Assembly (NCBI GenBank): GCA_008931825.1
Contig: QXVZ01021520.1
Coordinates: 1-44,725 of the forward strand
Direction: 5' to 3'
DNA length: 44,725 bases
From: Phallusia fumigata
Lineage: Eukaryota > Chordata > Ascidiacea > Phlebobranchia > Ascidiidae
Shown: positions 35,227 to 44,725 of the stretch, one piece after another
Numbering within the stretch: the first letter of the stretch is position 1
How the letters are laid out: the number at the start of each line of letters is the position of its first letter
Position numbers and translations under genes: made by a program
Notes under the pieces: model-generated
What the model was told of the DNA's origin: nothing
Seen by the model: only the letters and a program-made list of their open reading frames with translations
Database searches by the model: none

Positions 35227-38200
35227 TCAATCCCCAGCTCCGTTCGTGTCGTGATACGTCAGAATGACGTAATAAACCCAATAGACGATGTTGAAAATCA
35301 AGAACGTTATAAAGTAACCAAGGCGAAAGAAAATATCCAAAGCGGTAGGGTCGTCGGGCAAACAGCAAACCTTTTTTCGCCAACTCTCGAACGACATCAT
35401 GGCGGATGTACGCTGTAAAATAGGGTATTTTTTTCAAATTCCATTGACAGAAATACACAATGACGTATAAATGTTGTGACACAAAGAACATCGCGCCACA
35501 AATTTGGACAGTGAATATTCGAAAAGTCCAAATTGAAGTCACCAACTTCGAAAAATCGAAATATCAAATGAAAAAAGTTATCCAACGGGACTGCAATAAG
35601 GCAGGTAACTCAACTGTGGACTCGTAACACAGTATGTTTTACATCATATTCTTACTATGCTGTAAGCACAATAAGTTTCCAAGTTGGGCAACTTTACAAA
35701 ACAAAAACCTTGCGAAAGAGGCAAAAAATAAAACAGTCGCAACCATTGTTCAATTTGACAACAACTGAAACCAACCTGTACCCCTGCTTTGCGGTTTTGC
35801 TGCCGTTTCATAAAATAGTTGAGAGCGCAGAACTGTAGGACGGTCGCGAAAACGAAGAGAAAACAAACCCACAGGTAAATGTCCATCGCTGTTAGGTACG
35901 ACACCTAACGGACAAAATATGTGTAATTGAATTTAATGTGTGTGTAAAATAAGTGTTTTTTTCACTATACTCTCTTAACCTTGTGCATTATTACCTACAA
36001 AGTATATTTTGTATAACTGTGGAATATATAAATTTGGACAGAACAGAATGGGCTAATAAGGGAATAAAAGCTTTTCATGTTTTCATTAATCCATCTTACT
36101 TTCGGCAGTGATGACTTCATTCCTGTGATGATTGTTGCTATGGTGAGAACTGACGTCACACCTGTTAATCAAAACAGAAACTGATACATTTTGTAAACGA
36201 ATCGTCTTCGTTTGTTTTGTTTCATTAAGTTTTGAGTTTTACGATTTAAGAGAGTTGTGAGCGTTAGTTTGGTTCAGCCCGTCGGGTTCCACTTTGTTAA
36301 ACTAGACACCAGTCGTTTGCCTTAAAAACATGGAAATCATCGGCGTCTTATTTAATGATTGAACTAATTAAAGTCTTTGTTCATATTGCCGTGTTCTGGC
36401 AATTTGCACTTTAAAAACTTAGGATATTTACCAATCATGCAAAAGAAATTTATGACAAGAATAATCAAAAATACAGCTCCCTGTATGCTTGTCTGTAGTG
36501 ATTACATTAATACAAACGGTACTTTATAAATCTTCGCCGAGGATAAACACAGAACAATCTTTTTTCTTAAAAAGATATCTGCCGGAGAACTTGTATCTGG
36601 TGAATACATTGCAATGCAAACGTTTCAACAATCGCTGTTGCACTGATGATGACAACAGCAATTGGTAAAACTTTTGCATTAGAATGTATTCACTACATAC
36701 AAGTTCCCTGGCAGTAACGTTTTTAATTAAGTCACTTTTCCTTGTCCTGCTTCTTCGAAATAGGAAACGTACCTAGTGCTACCCGGGCTGGGACGGATCT
36801 CGGGTCAATCCACATTCCTAGACCTGCCAGAGTCACCATGGACATTGCAGGGAAGTAAGATTGGAGGAAGAAAGACAAGGGATAACGTTTCAATTCAAAC
36901 ATCACCTGAAGACTGGACTTGTTTTCTGCTAAAATAGTCAAACGTGGTGTTTAGTAAAGCGGTATTTTAAAAAAGTTGTTTAAAACTACATTTGCGAAAT
37001 TTCGTGTCCCAAACATGCTTAAATACGTTTTGTGTTAGTTGTAAGCTTATAATGGAAATTCACCTAAATAACTTTAAGATCTTTCAAATTTATAAATCAT
37101 TATTTCGCAACAGATTACTATTGTAAGCATCATAAAAAGCAAAAATATAAAAAAACCAAAAACATGTAAAAAAGCAATAATTATAAGTCCCTTTTCCACA
37201 AAACAGGCCTTCTAAGTTTGCGTAGTGATTGATACAATTGAAAACACTGGTATTGGTAACTTGGAAGAAACATTTGCAACAAACCGTTGTACGAAGCGGA
37301 GTCTGATTGGTTGCTTGCCAGGAACTGGTGGTGGATTAGTCTGAACTTTGGCATACTTGTGACAAGACCAGGATCAAAGAACAAATCGTTGATGTCCGTT
37401 CCTCCCACCCACTCCATGACTACTTCCTTGTTGTTGTAGCCGACTGCAACACAGTAAAACCTTACTAAGCACAATTATTTGGTATGGATTTGCCAGGGGT
37501 CAGTGGAAATTTTACAGGTGCCGGAACTTGCTGCATAAGCCCACTACTCTTTTCACTTTCCTCGACCCCCAATGGCTCATCGTTCACTTGTGGAATTGGC
37601 TCGCCCCAGCTGCACTACACAACTGCAGCAACGAGCGATAGAGAGCGGGTAAATCGGCCTTTTACAGATGGTAACGTCTGCTAAACGCAGAAACACTGAC
37701 CCAGTGTTTCCTAACCGGGGTACCGCGCCACACTGGTGTGTCGTTTACAAGGCTTAAGGGTACCGAGACCACTTTATTAGAACTGTTTTTCATGAAGTCA
37801 AGTATTACTAGGCATGACTGTAAATATTGCTTGCAAAATAGACTGGCTTGATTGGTTTATGAACCTTATAAATAAAATACAAAATGACGGTTTATTAATA
37901 TTGTTCTTTTTGTAATTGTCATGTAAGCCGCTATGGGTGCTGCGATTGATAAGTCCCAGCAAAGTGTGCCGCAAAATAAGAAAGGTTGGAAATCATAGCA
38001 CTAAGAAGTGACGTCATCAACATGGCACTCGTAATTACCATTTTGACATAATTTGTAAACTGGCACACTGTGTTAAAACGGTTGCCTTCACCTGATATAA
38101 TCGCTTCCACAAAAAGTAGAAATGTCTCTTATAACGTACGCGATACGTTTTCGCTGTACAAAACAACTAGTATTGCGAAATTTGGCGCATACATTTCGTT

Positions 38201-39527
38201 GAAGAGAATTGGTTTTAAACAATGGTAGAAGAAAACTTCAAACTTACGGCTTTGAAATGTGAGAGAACACGATTCCAAATCTAAGGGAAAGTTATAGAGA
38301 TTCATCTGACAAGCCACAGTTGACGTAATCCTGCAAAACAGTACAATTACGTGAAAAACAGCTGTATACCTCAACCATCGGCGCCGGCAGAAAATTTTCC
38401 AGGAGGGGCCAAATATAAATGCATAGTTTCATTTTCATTTATGAGATTTTTTTGATAGAACATATATCATTTTTTGGAATTCCGCTTGCATCTTGCCCTT
38501 ATGTTCCGACGCCCTTGACACCAACAGTTGTAAAAGCCAATTTTTATGTTTCTCAATCGGGTATGGTTGTTTACCAAGGGGTGAATGTTATTATTGCCTC
38601 TGAAGCCAACAGAAAAAGGTGAAAGCGAATTTTTGCCAATATAGTTTGTACAAATTGCTAGCCTTCACAACTTTTTAAATATTGCGTTATGCTGTCTTTA
38701 ATTGTGTACAATGATCAAAATGACGTCATGCATTATTGTATTAGTATTATCTTATCCTGGTTGAATAAACTGCGAACCGTAGGGATGAACAAAAACCAAA
38801 GGAAGCAAAGGCTTACTTGACACTGTAGTAGATGGTACCGTTGGAGAAGAGGCGTAACACAACGTTGTTCACCGTTGTTTTATGAATGAACGAATTCTTT
38901 GATCCCACAATATATATGTCTGAACAACATGTTTAAAGATCTTGCTATTTAGCACGCATTAAGCAATTTGTGAATGTGCAAAAGTTTAAGAACACAAAAA
39001 ACGAAAATTACTAAATCTGTCACCAGGCCGGAAATAGAAAATTAAAAAATATTACTGCCAGAGAACTTGTACACAACATTTAAACAATTGCTGTCGCTAT
39101 GACTATTTTTTACACTAATGATGACAACAGCGAAAATTAAAACATCTGCCTTACAGTGTATTCACTTTAAAAAGCGGCATTTGCAACTTCAAAAATAGCT
39201 TTAATTAATTTTGTGGAAGTGTCCCGTGTTCTAAAAACGTCGACGAGTTGTCAAGCAGAGCAAAAATATTATTGAAATCAAAGTTTTCAAATCAAAAAAA
39301 CGTCCTTCGTTAACAACGGGCAACCTTTAATTTAATTCTTGATGCATAACTTTTGCAAATGTTATTGATACTTGACGTGCATCGTATCCTTTTACGTTTA
39401 TACCTGGGACCCAAATCTTATCGATGAGCCGACTGGGCAGAACGATGCTGTCTCCTTTGCCACCTGAAGAGAATCGTAAACGGGGATCCACCCAAGTTTC
39501 ATGCAGACATAGAGTCAAGGTAAAGTC
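35227..39527 (-). CDS. Cys-loop ligand-gated chloride channel subunit (GABA/glycine-receptor type), 5' end missing
   Basis: Pentameric plasma-membrane receptor subunit that opens an anion pore on neurotransmitter binding. Exons in order: 39404-39527 (HETWVDPRLRF, DKIWVP), 38817-38919 (DIYIVGSKNSFIH), 38248-38330 (Cys-loop, C-x13-C, with FPLDLESC), 37285-37443 (loop C region, GYNNKEVVMEW), 36773-36928 (M1 and start of M2), 36100-36161 (M2), 35776-35904 (M3, AMDIYLWVCFLFVF), 35227-35412 (M4, FNIVYWVYY, then TGA). All junctions are in phase. PAR-V at the inner end of M2 is the anion-selective signature; T6' and L9' are conserved. The M3-M4 loop is only about 40 residues, short for the family. 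The signal peptide and the first exons are not found upstream. The donor after 37285 is GTTTGT. Ligand cannot be inferred. Confidence 0.88.
36581..36720. mobile_element. Foldback repeat, family B (copy 2)
   Basis: Left GCCGGAGAACTTGTATCTGG and right CATACAAGTTCCCTGGCAG form imperfect inverted ends; the centre has GTTTCAACAATCGCTGTTG and GATGACAACAGCAATTG. It lies in the channel-gene intron just downstream of the M1 exon. Confidence 0.65.
37616..37655 (+). repeat. Dispersed short repeat (three copies)
   Basis: CAACTGCAGCAACGAGC with AGAGAGC following occurs here, at about 41062-41097 (plus) and at about 19802-19839 (minus). At 37.6 and 41.1 kb a downstream segment, TTTACAGAT then AACGCAGAAACAC, is also shared. 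It is probably a fragment of a longer interspersed element whose ends I cannot define. Confidence 0.55.
37702..37998. mobile_element. hAT-like non-autonomous element
   Basis: Begins CAGTGTTTCCTAACCGGGGT followed by ACCGCG, and ends GTGTGCCGC then AAAGGTTGGAAATCATAG, the mirrored layout of hAT termini. Flanks cactgacc and cactaaga could be a decayed 8-bp duplication. No transposase frame is present. It lies in the channel-gene intron. Confidence 0.6.
39055..39180. mobile_element. Foldback repeat, family B (copy 3, degenerate)
   Basis: GCCAGAGAACTTGTACACAA, AACAATTGCTGTCGC, then ACTAATGATGACAACAGCG and a right arm with GTGTATTCACTT. The order follows the copies at 36581-36720 and 40690-40810, with more substitutions. 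Confidence 0.5.
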
Positions 39528-39891
39528 CTGGATAGACGAAATATGGAATGTTGTTTATTGGTAGAAACTAAATTACGCGGAAACACGTTACGAATTGAAG
39601 CATTGGGGGTGAGGGGTAAGGGTGGGGATTGCCCCATAAATATCCAAGGTGTACGTTAAGGTAGGTTATCCAGTTGACCCCCAATAAAAGCGGGGAATTC
39701 CCATCTAGGGTAAATTTTGTATTTGTAAAGAGAAAATTTGTTTGAAAAGTAATTTATTTATAAGTTTATCAAGCCTAGTTTCTCTTTCTATTTACATACT
39801 ATTTACTAATTTATTTCCGGTGGGGGAATATGGAATTTAATAGTTTAGACATGTTACGCAATAATCACGTTTGCTTTTTTTGCTACGGCCA

Positions 39892-40518
39892 TCACTGAAT
39901 TATTTTGTAATAGGCCTGGTTTGTTTCCATCAAACCCATTCCCTCGAAAATGTTAATGCATTCCTTGATGGTTAGCTGTGTCCACTCACCATGTTTTTTT
40001 CTGAAACATCCGTGANCTTGCATATTTTTAAGAAACTTTGTAAACAACGACAATAGAACTTTGTAAACCACGATTCTACACGACAAAAAAATTTTTTAAA
40101 TACTAAACATATGTATTTTCTTAAAATTGGTAAAAAAAATTAACAAATTAATACAAAGTGCAATGTTACTTTCTATTTTAAAACATTTAGACAAAAAACA
40201 GGAAAAAATATGTTTACAAAAAATCATATTTTACTACATCGCAAAACAAATTAGCAAAAACGCAATACACCTAACTTAAAAAAACTCGATTTTTCCACTA
40301 ACCTCTGTGCTGCCAGCATCGCCACCAGTTTCCTACATAATCCCAGTTCATCAGTCACCCTGTCATCTCTCAAGTCACCAGCAGTCGACTGAAATGAAGA
40401 GAAGGCCTAAGATCACCTAACCTCCTACGTCAATCTGGTTTATTACGTCACAGAGAGCCATCGCGCCTCCGGGGATTCCATTTACAGGGGCGCAATTAAT
40501 GTAATCGATGGCGGGTGG
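39892..40518 (-). CDS. Unrecognised gene, last three exons
   Basis: Exons 40429-40518, 40303-40388 and 39892-40000 join in phase through GTAGGA and GTTAGT donors and good acceptors. They encode 94 residues, from PPAIDYINCAPVNGIPGG through CRKLVAMLAAQR to NQAYYKIIQ, followed by TGA at 39892-39894. A minus-strand ATTAAA (39836-39841) lies about 50 bases downstream and may be the polyadenylation signal. The second half looks like helices ending in a compact globular domain, but I know no matching family. The N at 40016 is in the last intron. A possible first exon around 41395-41520 (MAPKTVKFEKIN, then LIKLQTGGTSTG before GTATTG) contains the N at 41483 and is much less sure. The stop is only about 365 bases from the first visible channel exon. 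Confidence 0.55.
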
Positions 40519-40689
40519 CTGTAGAGTTTTGTTATTGGTAATTGATTGCTTCAGAGGAGATTTTATCATTTTGTGTAACAGAGCGTTGTACTTGCTGATT
40601 GCTTGACGTCGTGGCCGTTGAAAACGATAGTTGGAAAGGTTTTGGCGCTCTGGGGGTTTACCAATAGCAAAAAACGAATTAAAAACAAA

Positions 40690-40810
40690 AAACTGTCTGA
40701 GAACTTGTATATAGCGAATCCATGCAAAAAAAACGTTTCAACAATCGCTGTTGTTATCATCGGTGTACATAGCGATTGGTGAAACGTTTGTATTAAAGTG
40801 TATTAATACG
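40690..40810. mobile_element. Foldback repeat, family B (copy 4)
   Basis: TGTCTGAGAACTTGTATATA starts the left arm; the core is CGTTTCAACAATCGCTGTTG with inverse AGCGATTGGTGAAACGTTTG about 15 bases later. On the minus strand the hammerhead-like motif is CCGATGA rather than CTGATGA. Confidence 0.65.
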
Positions 40811-40936
40811 TTTTAAATTTGGTAGCTAACGGCCAAGAAAGTAATTCGTGTTGTCAATTTATAGAGTTTGCGTGTATCTACAAACTGTTTTGCAAACTTC
40901 TACACAAAAGTTATTTAACTTCATGTCACTGTAGGT

Positions 40937-41000
40937 CAGAGATCGGCAACCCCTGGCACGCGAGGTGATTATTCATGGCACACCGAGTGATTTATAAGTT
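40937..41000. mobile_element. hAT-type terminus fragment
   Basis: Begins CAGAGATCGGCAACCCCTGG, continuing CACGCG, similar to the hAT end CAGGGGTCGGCAACC. The opposite terminus was not located; the segment is followed by the dispersed repeat near 41062. Confidence 0.35.
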
Positions 41001-41300
41001 CACGCTCGAATACGTTTTTGAGTCAATTTGAGTGATCTCTTTGACTTTAAGCGTTAAGTGCAACTGCAGCAACGAGCCACAGAGAGCACGTGTTTACAGA
41101 TTTAACGCAGAAACACGAAGCGAAATCATTAACTTTTGACATAGGAAGTGTGAAATACGCAAAGTGCGTACGAAGGATCCGAATTTGCAGGACCGGAAAT
41201 ATATTGTGCGTTCATCCCTTGTACTCTAAATTCTTCTTGGCGAGGTTTTGTTAACTCCTCGTGTACAGCTCGTTTGAGGAAAACAGGCAACTTTAATTTG

Positions 41301-41362
41301 TTCCACCCCGTCGGGTTTCACTGGTTGGAGCAATGCCACTTAAGTTTCTTACTCAAGGAAAC
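41301..41362 (-). mobile_element. SINE tail fragment
   Basis: On the minus strand GTTTCCTTGAGTAAGAAAC then TTAAGTGGCATTGCTCCAACC matches the body of the SINE at 12531-12740 with about five differences. A related GTCGGGTTCCAC segment lies near 36279. No A or B box remains. Confidence 0.55.
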
Positions 41363-41635
41363 ACAAGACAGGATTAAAAATGGATTTGTTGTCAAAGCGA
41401 ACCGTTTTTTTTGTAAACAAAACAACAAATCCAATACCAGTTGATGTCCCGCCGGTCTGCAGCTTTATTAGCTGAATCGCTGNATTTATCTTTTCGAATT
41501 TTACAGTCTTCGGTGCCATCATATGCAGTTGAGTTAACAGACAATGTGGCACTTAAGAAAATTTTGTAAATGTCACTTGGTAAAGTTGATAAAGAACATA
41601 ATTTAATTTAATTTTAACTAAACTTCGTGTTTATT

Positions 41636-42103
41636 ACAGAATATGAGGGCAGCAACCAGTCACAAGGTACAGAGGAAGCACATAGTTCTGACACCACAGA
41701 GGGACAAACTGCACAGTATCGAGGAAGCACTTTATGTGGTAATTTTGTTTGTATTTTTAATCAACATTTAATTTGTTGGTTACTACACATATGTGACATT
41801 GTTTTTTTTGTTTTTTAGGTCACCTAAAAGAACTTTTAAAGAGTGATTTGCAAGAAGTCAAGGTTTGAATGTATTTTGTCTATTGTTTGCTTGTCATAAT
41901 TGCTTACTTAACCTTAAATGCTTTTTATTCATGTTTGAATAAAACTTGCCAGAAATTCAACTGTTCTTGTTTTTTTAGAAGTGATCACTCATGCAATGCT
42001 GGATCACTTTCAAGCAGTTGAAGCTCATTCCAGTTCACAAATGCAGCAGATGTTAGGGATCTTGGAAAGAATTGCAGATTCCATTGCCTCACATAGATAG
42101 GAT
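41636..42103 (+). CDS. Short spliced reading frame, unrecognised
   Basis: An acceptor TTATTACAG precedes a polar exon (about 41636-41738) reading YEGSNQSQGTEEAHSS, with donor GTAATT. A second exon after TTTTTTAG at about 41819 continues in phase with HLKELLKSDLQEVK. A third, near 41980-42103, reads HAMLDHFQAVEAHSSSQMQQ and ends IADSIASHR, then TAG. The phase between exons 2 and 3 does not agree with the obvious donor, so that junction is unsolved. The last part looks like an amphipathic helix and is reminiscent of the C-terminal ends of Myb/SANT-like transposon accessory proteins, but this is only a resemblance. Confidence 0.35.
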
Positions 42104-43587
42104 GGTTGTGCTTGTTGTGATTTCTACCTTATTTTCTAAATAGTAATACAAAGTTGAAGGCAGTTTGCTGATGTGATTTTATTACACATCCAATGCACAG
42201 AAATTTGTACAAACAAATAGTAAATTTATAGTTTTAAAAAGGTAGTCAGCTTTTGTTGACTTTACAGAAGAATTGAGCGCGGCATCAGTTAAATGTGCAG
42301 TAGGTACCAATAGCTGTTTATCCCTCTTCACATATTTTTTGTAAATTACAACAGGCTCCCCACAACTAATTGTCAATTTTAATGTCTTCAGTTCGTTTCG
42401 AAATGCACCACCAGGCTTTTAATCTCCCAAAAGCGCTTTGATTACAATGTATTTTACGTAATTATGCACAGTAAAGTTAGGTTAGTTAGTTATCTTAGTT
42501 AGGTCTTATTCAAATAGAATAGCTGATATGATGGATATCGTTCGCCACGCCAATATATATGCACAACTGTTAACTACAAATAGTCAACACAAGGTAACAA
42601 TATGTGACATTCAGCTGCGAGACATTAAATGCTGGATGTGTTGATGGGTTCGCTTGTCATTACGTTTTGGGAATACAACTCATAATCCTACACATCCATG
42701 TTTGGAATTGTTTCCGTGTTGCAAAGTTTGCTCATTCTAATTTTAAATTTTGGATTTACTTTAGCTGTCTGTCATTACAGCACCTGTTGACCACTGCATA
42801 GTCTTGTACTTCGATCGTGTGTGAAACTAGAAAAATGATACATCCCACATTTAAAACTTTTGGATTTAACGTCGGCGAACTCAGTCAAGCGCAACGGTTT
42901 GTAATGCTTCGTTGCTTGTTTCGCGGGGTTCTTCAGGTCAAACCGGAGACTAATATCTCCTTGATCAGAAGGTTATCTGCTTTTCAAGGTTACACTTCGT
43001 TTATTTAAATTTGACGTGGCGGACAGACCTGGCGTGTTCTGATAATTTGAGTTGATCCAAATACTTCAGTTGTTTGATTCTTTTATTCTACTCTGATCTA
43101 CTCTGAGTCAGAGTAACGCAGAAAAGCATAGAATGCAATAATGCGTAGTGATTCCCAAGAATGGGATATAGAATAGAATGAAAATTAGAATGAAGACTCG
43201 GCGCTAGACTTGCTACTTATATACACGATTAAAAACGACCAGTAAAATTCAAATCTAGCTAGTCTAATGCCACTTTTATATGTTCAAATAATTAAAGGGC
43301 TTTGTTCAGACTAAGGAACCTTTAAAGGACATTGTTTGCCTAGATACCACGAGGCACACACACAAAAGATGGATGGTTAGTGATATATGGGTCAACCGTT
43401 GTGATCACTTGAAAGTAGACCTCATGATTTGAATATAGGCCATTTGAACAAAAACGGTTTCTAGACAATTTGAATCGGACGTTTGCGATTGGCCGGATCT
43501 AACCAACAGAAAATTCCACATTACAGCACTTGCAATTATTATAAAACCCCATTATGTTACAGCCTTGCAAAGACAGTTTTCTCAAGA
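42104..43587. other. No recognised gene
   Basis: A minus-strand frame at about 42182-42430 encodes LTISCGEPVVIYKKYVKRDK and continues for about 40 further residues. It is moderately protein-like but matches no family I know. The rest is AT-rich with no repeats that I can match elsewhere in the window. Confidence 0.35.
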
Positions 43588-44725
43588 ATGCCCAGGCAAT
43601 CTTCGTCTTACAAATTTTTAAATGTTGCTGAAAAAATGATGCTGCAAAAAGGATATCGGCCATCTTGTCAGGACAGCACTCCCAATGTGTAAGTGGTTTT
43701 AAATGGATATTGTTAGATGACTGGGAATCTGAAGGTATGTGTCTTGCGTTGATTTGCAGATTTGTTAAAAATAGACTAATGTCATTACACCCCTTGTCAC
43801 TGTTTGCTGCAGACATTGAGAAATGTGTCACATAGAACATGTACAACATAAAGGTGACATTTTGTCTTCTAATATTTGCAATGATGTTTATTCCAAATTT
43901 TGTGTTTTTAGTTGTTGTAATGTACAGTTTTGAGATATAAAGTATTGTTTGTAACAGAGAACTCTGGAAAAGGAAGAAAGATCCTGTCTGGCACTTAGGA
44001 CTGATTGTGACAGAGAGGGGGAAAACATTGGATTTGAAATTATCAACATTTGCCAGAACATCAAGCCAAACATACAAGTCCATCGTGCTAAGTTCTGTGA
44101 AATAACTGACAGGTGATATAGGCAGCATCAATATACAAACATTTATTTTGAAATTACTGTTAATATGCCTAACAGAAAAAAGTTTAATATATTTGTAAGG
44201 TGATTTACTTTATTGTTTGCTTTCTAGGTCTATCAAGTCTGCCTGTATGAATCTTGTTCCTTCAGGTCGCAATGTAAGTGGTGCAGTTGATGTCAGACAG
44301 GAGCTGGATCTTAGAATTGGAAGGTTTAAATTGTATCCTAAAGTACAAAACATTTGCTGCAATTTTGTTAGCTGACAGAGGCTTTGCTTGGAGGTAGGAT
44401 ATGCCATGCTAAAGTCATTATGATGAAACTGTAAAGCTATGCTCATCTGATTTATGTTTGAAACACGCCAATATACAATGATATAACTTTTTGCTTTTGT
44501 TTTAGTCTCACACACAAAATGACAAGAGGATTCAGAGAATGACAGCATCACTGCCATGTTCAACTGGCGGCGCCACAGATTGTACAATGAGCTGGCATGC
44601 CAGGTTCTATATGATAATTGTGTGGAGCCACCAGCTATTGCAACTGTGGTGGGGGTTTCCAGCCGTCCTAAAAGCAAATGGAGACCTGTTGCCCCTGAAA
44701 CTATAGAGTTAGAAAAACTAGGTTC
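43588..44725 (+). pseudogene. TOP3A: DNA topoisomerase III alpha-like, decayed copy, runs off the window
   Basis: Topoisomerase III alpha is a type IA enzyme that passes single strands and works with BLM and RMI1 to dissolve double Holliday junctions. Visible pieces in order: 43588-43688 (MPRQSSSYKF, NVAEK and, in another frame, DAAKRISAIL); about 43760-43833 (PLSLFAADIEKCVT, then stop); 43958-44112 (TDCDREGENIGFEII, the TOPRIM motif); 44228-44323 (SGAVDVRQELDLRIG); and about 44508-44725 (FNWRRHRLYNE, RPKSKWRPVAPETIELEKL). The motif set matches TOP3A better than TOP3B. Against function: six A bases where seven are needed after GCTG near 43631, about 45-60 residues missing between the first two pieces, a two-residue loss before TDCDREG, a missing catalytic-barrel segment after 44323, and an in-frame TGA near 44519. 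Introns are retained, so it is not a processed copy. A badly assembled functional gene is the alternative. Confidence 0.6.

Larger units (their letters stand above)
34100..38728. promoter_or_regulatory. Cluster of six TGACGTCA palindromes
   Basis: Perfect octamers at 34100, 34446, 35222, 36151, 38009 and 38721, in different sequence contexts. TGACGTCA is the full CRE site bound by CREB/ATF bZIP dimers. Two overlap coding exons of the channel gene (35222 at the stop, 36151 in the M2 exon). Whether any is functional is unknown. Confidence 0.35.

Noticed and set aside
43499-44131. 210-residue minus-strand open frame at the right end
   Set aside because: It is the antisense shadow of the topoisomerase III-like exons, whose plus-strand DCDREGENIGFEII motif is unmistakable.

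Overview
The window looks like nuclear DNA from an invertebrate animal, most likely a tunicate such as Ciona. This is an inference from AT-rich sequence, short GT-AG introns, deuterostome-like proteins, abundant short non-autonomous DNA transposons and tRNA-derived SINEs, and strong allelic polymorphism left in the assembly. There are no bacterial operons, CRISPR arrays or rRNA genes. Genes were assembled exon by exon from protein similarity, splice sites and codon phase; no alignment was run.

Layout, left to right: (1) 1-2147, gene-poor flank with a hAT-like MITE and a foldback element. (2) 2148-12006, minus strand: a complete eight-exon protein phosphatase 1 catalytic subunit. Its exons 6 and 7 appear twice because about 2.2 kb is present as two near-identical copies. 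(3) 12007-15120, intergenic, with a SINE and transposon debris. (4) 15121-32674, minus strand: a phospholipase C beta gene with 27 recognisable coding exons (PH, EF hands, X, acidic linker, Y, C2, C-terminal coiled coil). Two stretches of coding sequence are missing, and each falls at a single-base N. (5) About 33286-34102: a 5' flank with a tandem duplication and a weak small plus-strand gene candidate. (6) 35227-39527, minus strand: a Cys-loop ligand-gated anion channel subunit (GABA/glycine-receptor type) lacking its first exons. (7) 39892-40518, minus strand: the last three exons of a gene I do not recognise. (8) 41636-42103, plus strand: a short spliced reading frame of unknown function. 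(9) 43588-44725, plus strand: a topoisomerase III alpha-like gene with a frameshift and missing segments, running off the window.

The genes do not form one system. PP1, PLC-beta and the receptor channel are all signalling proteins, but their adjacency looks incidental.

Eleven single N bases (4751, 6329, 10806, 15708, 18879, 20644, 26186, 29694, 30757, 40016, 41483) mark contig joins. Six are flanked by duplicated sequence, as expected if overlapping or allelic contig ends were not merged. Two of the other five coincide with missing PLC-beta exons. The observations most worth checking are the foldback repeats carrying a hammerhead-ribozyme-like core, the excess of TGACGTCA palindromes (six within 34.1-38.7 kb), the allelic insertion near 10.8 kb, and the decayed topoisomerase copy.
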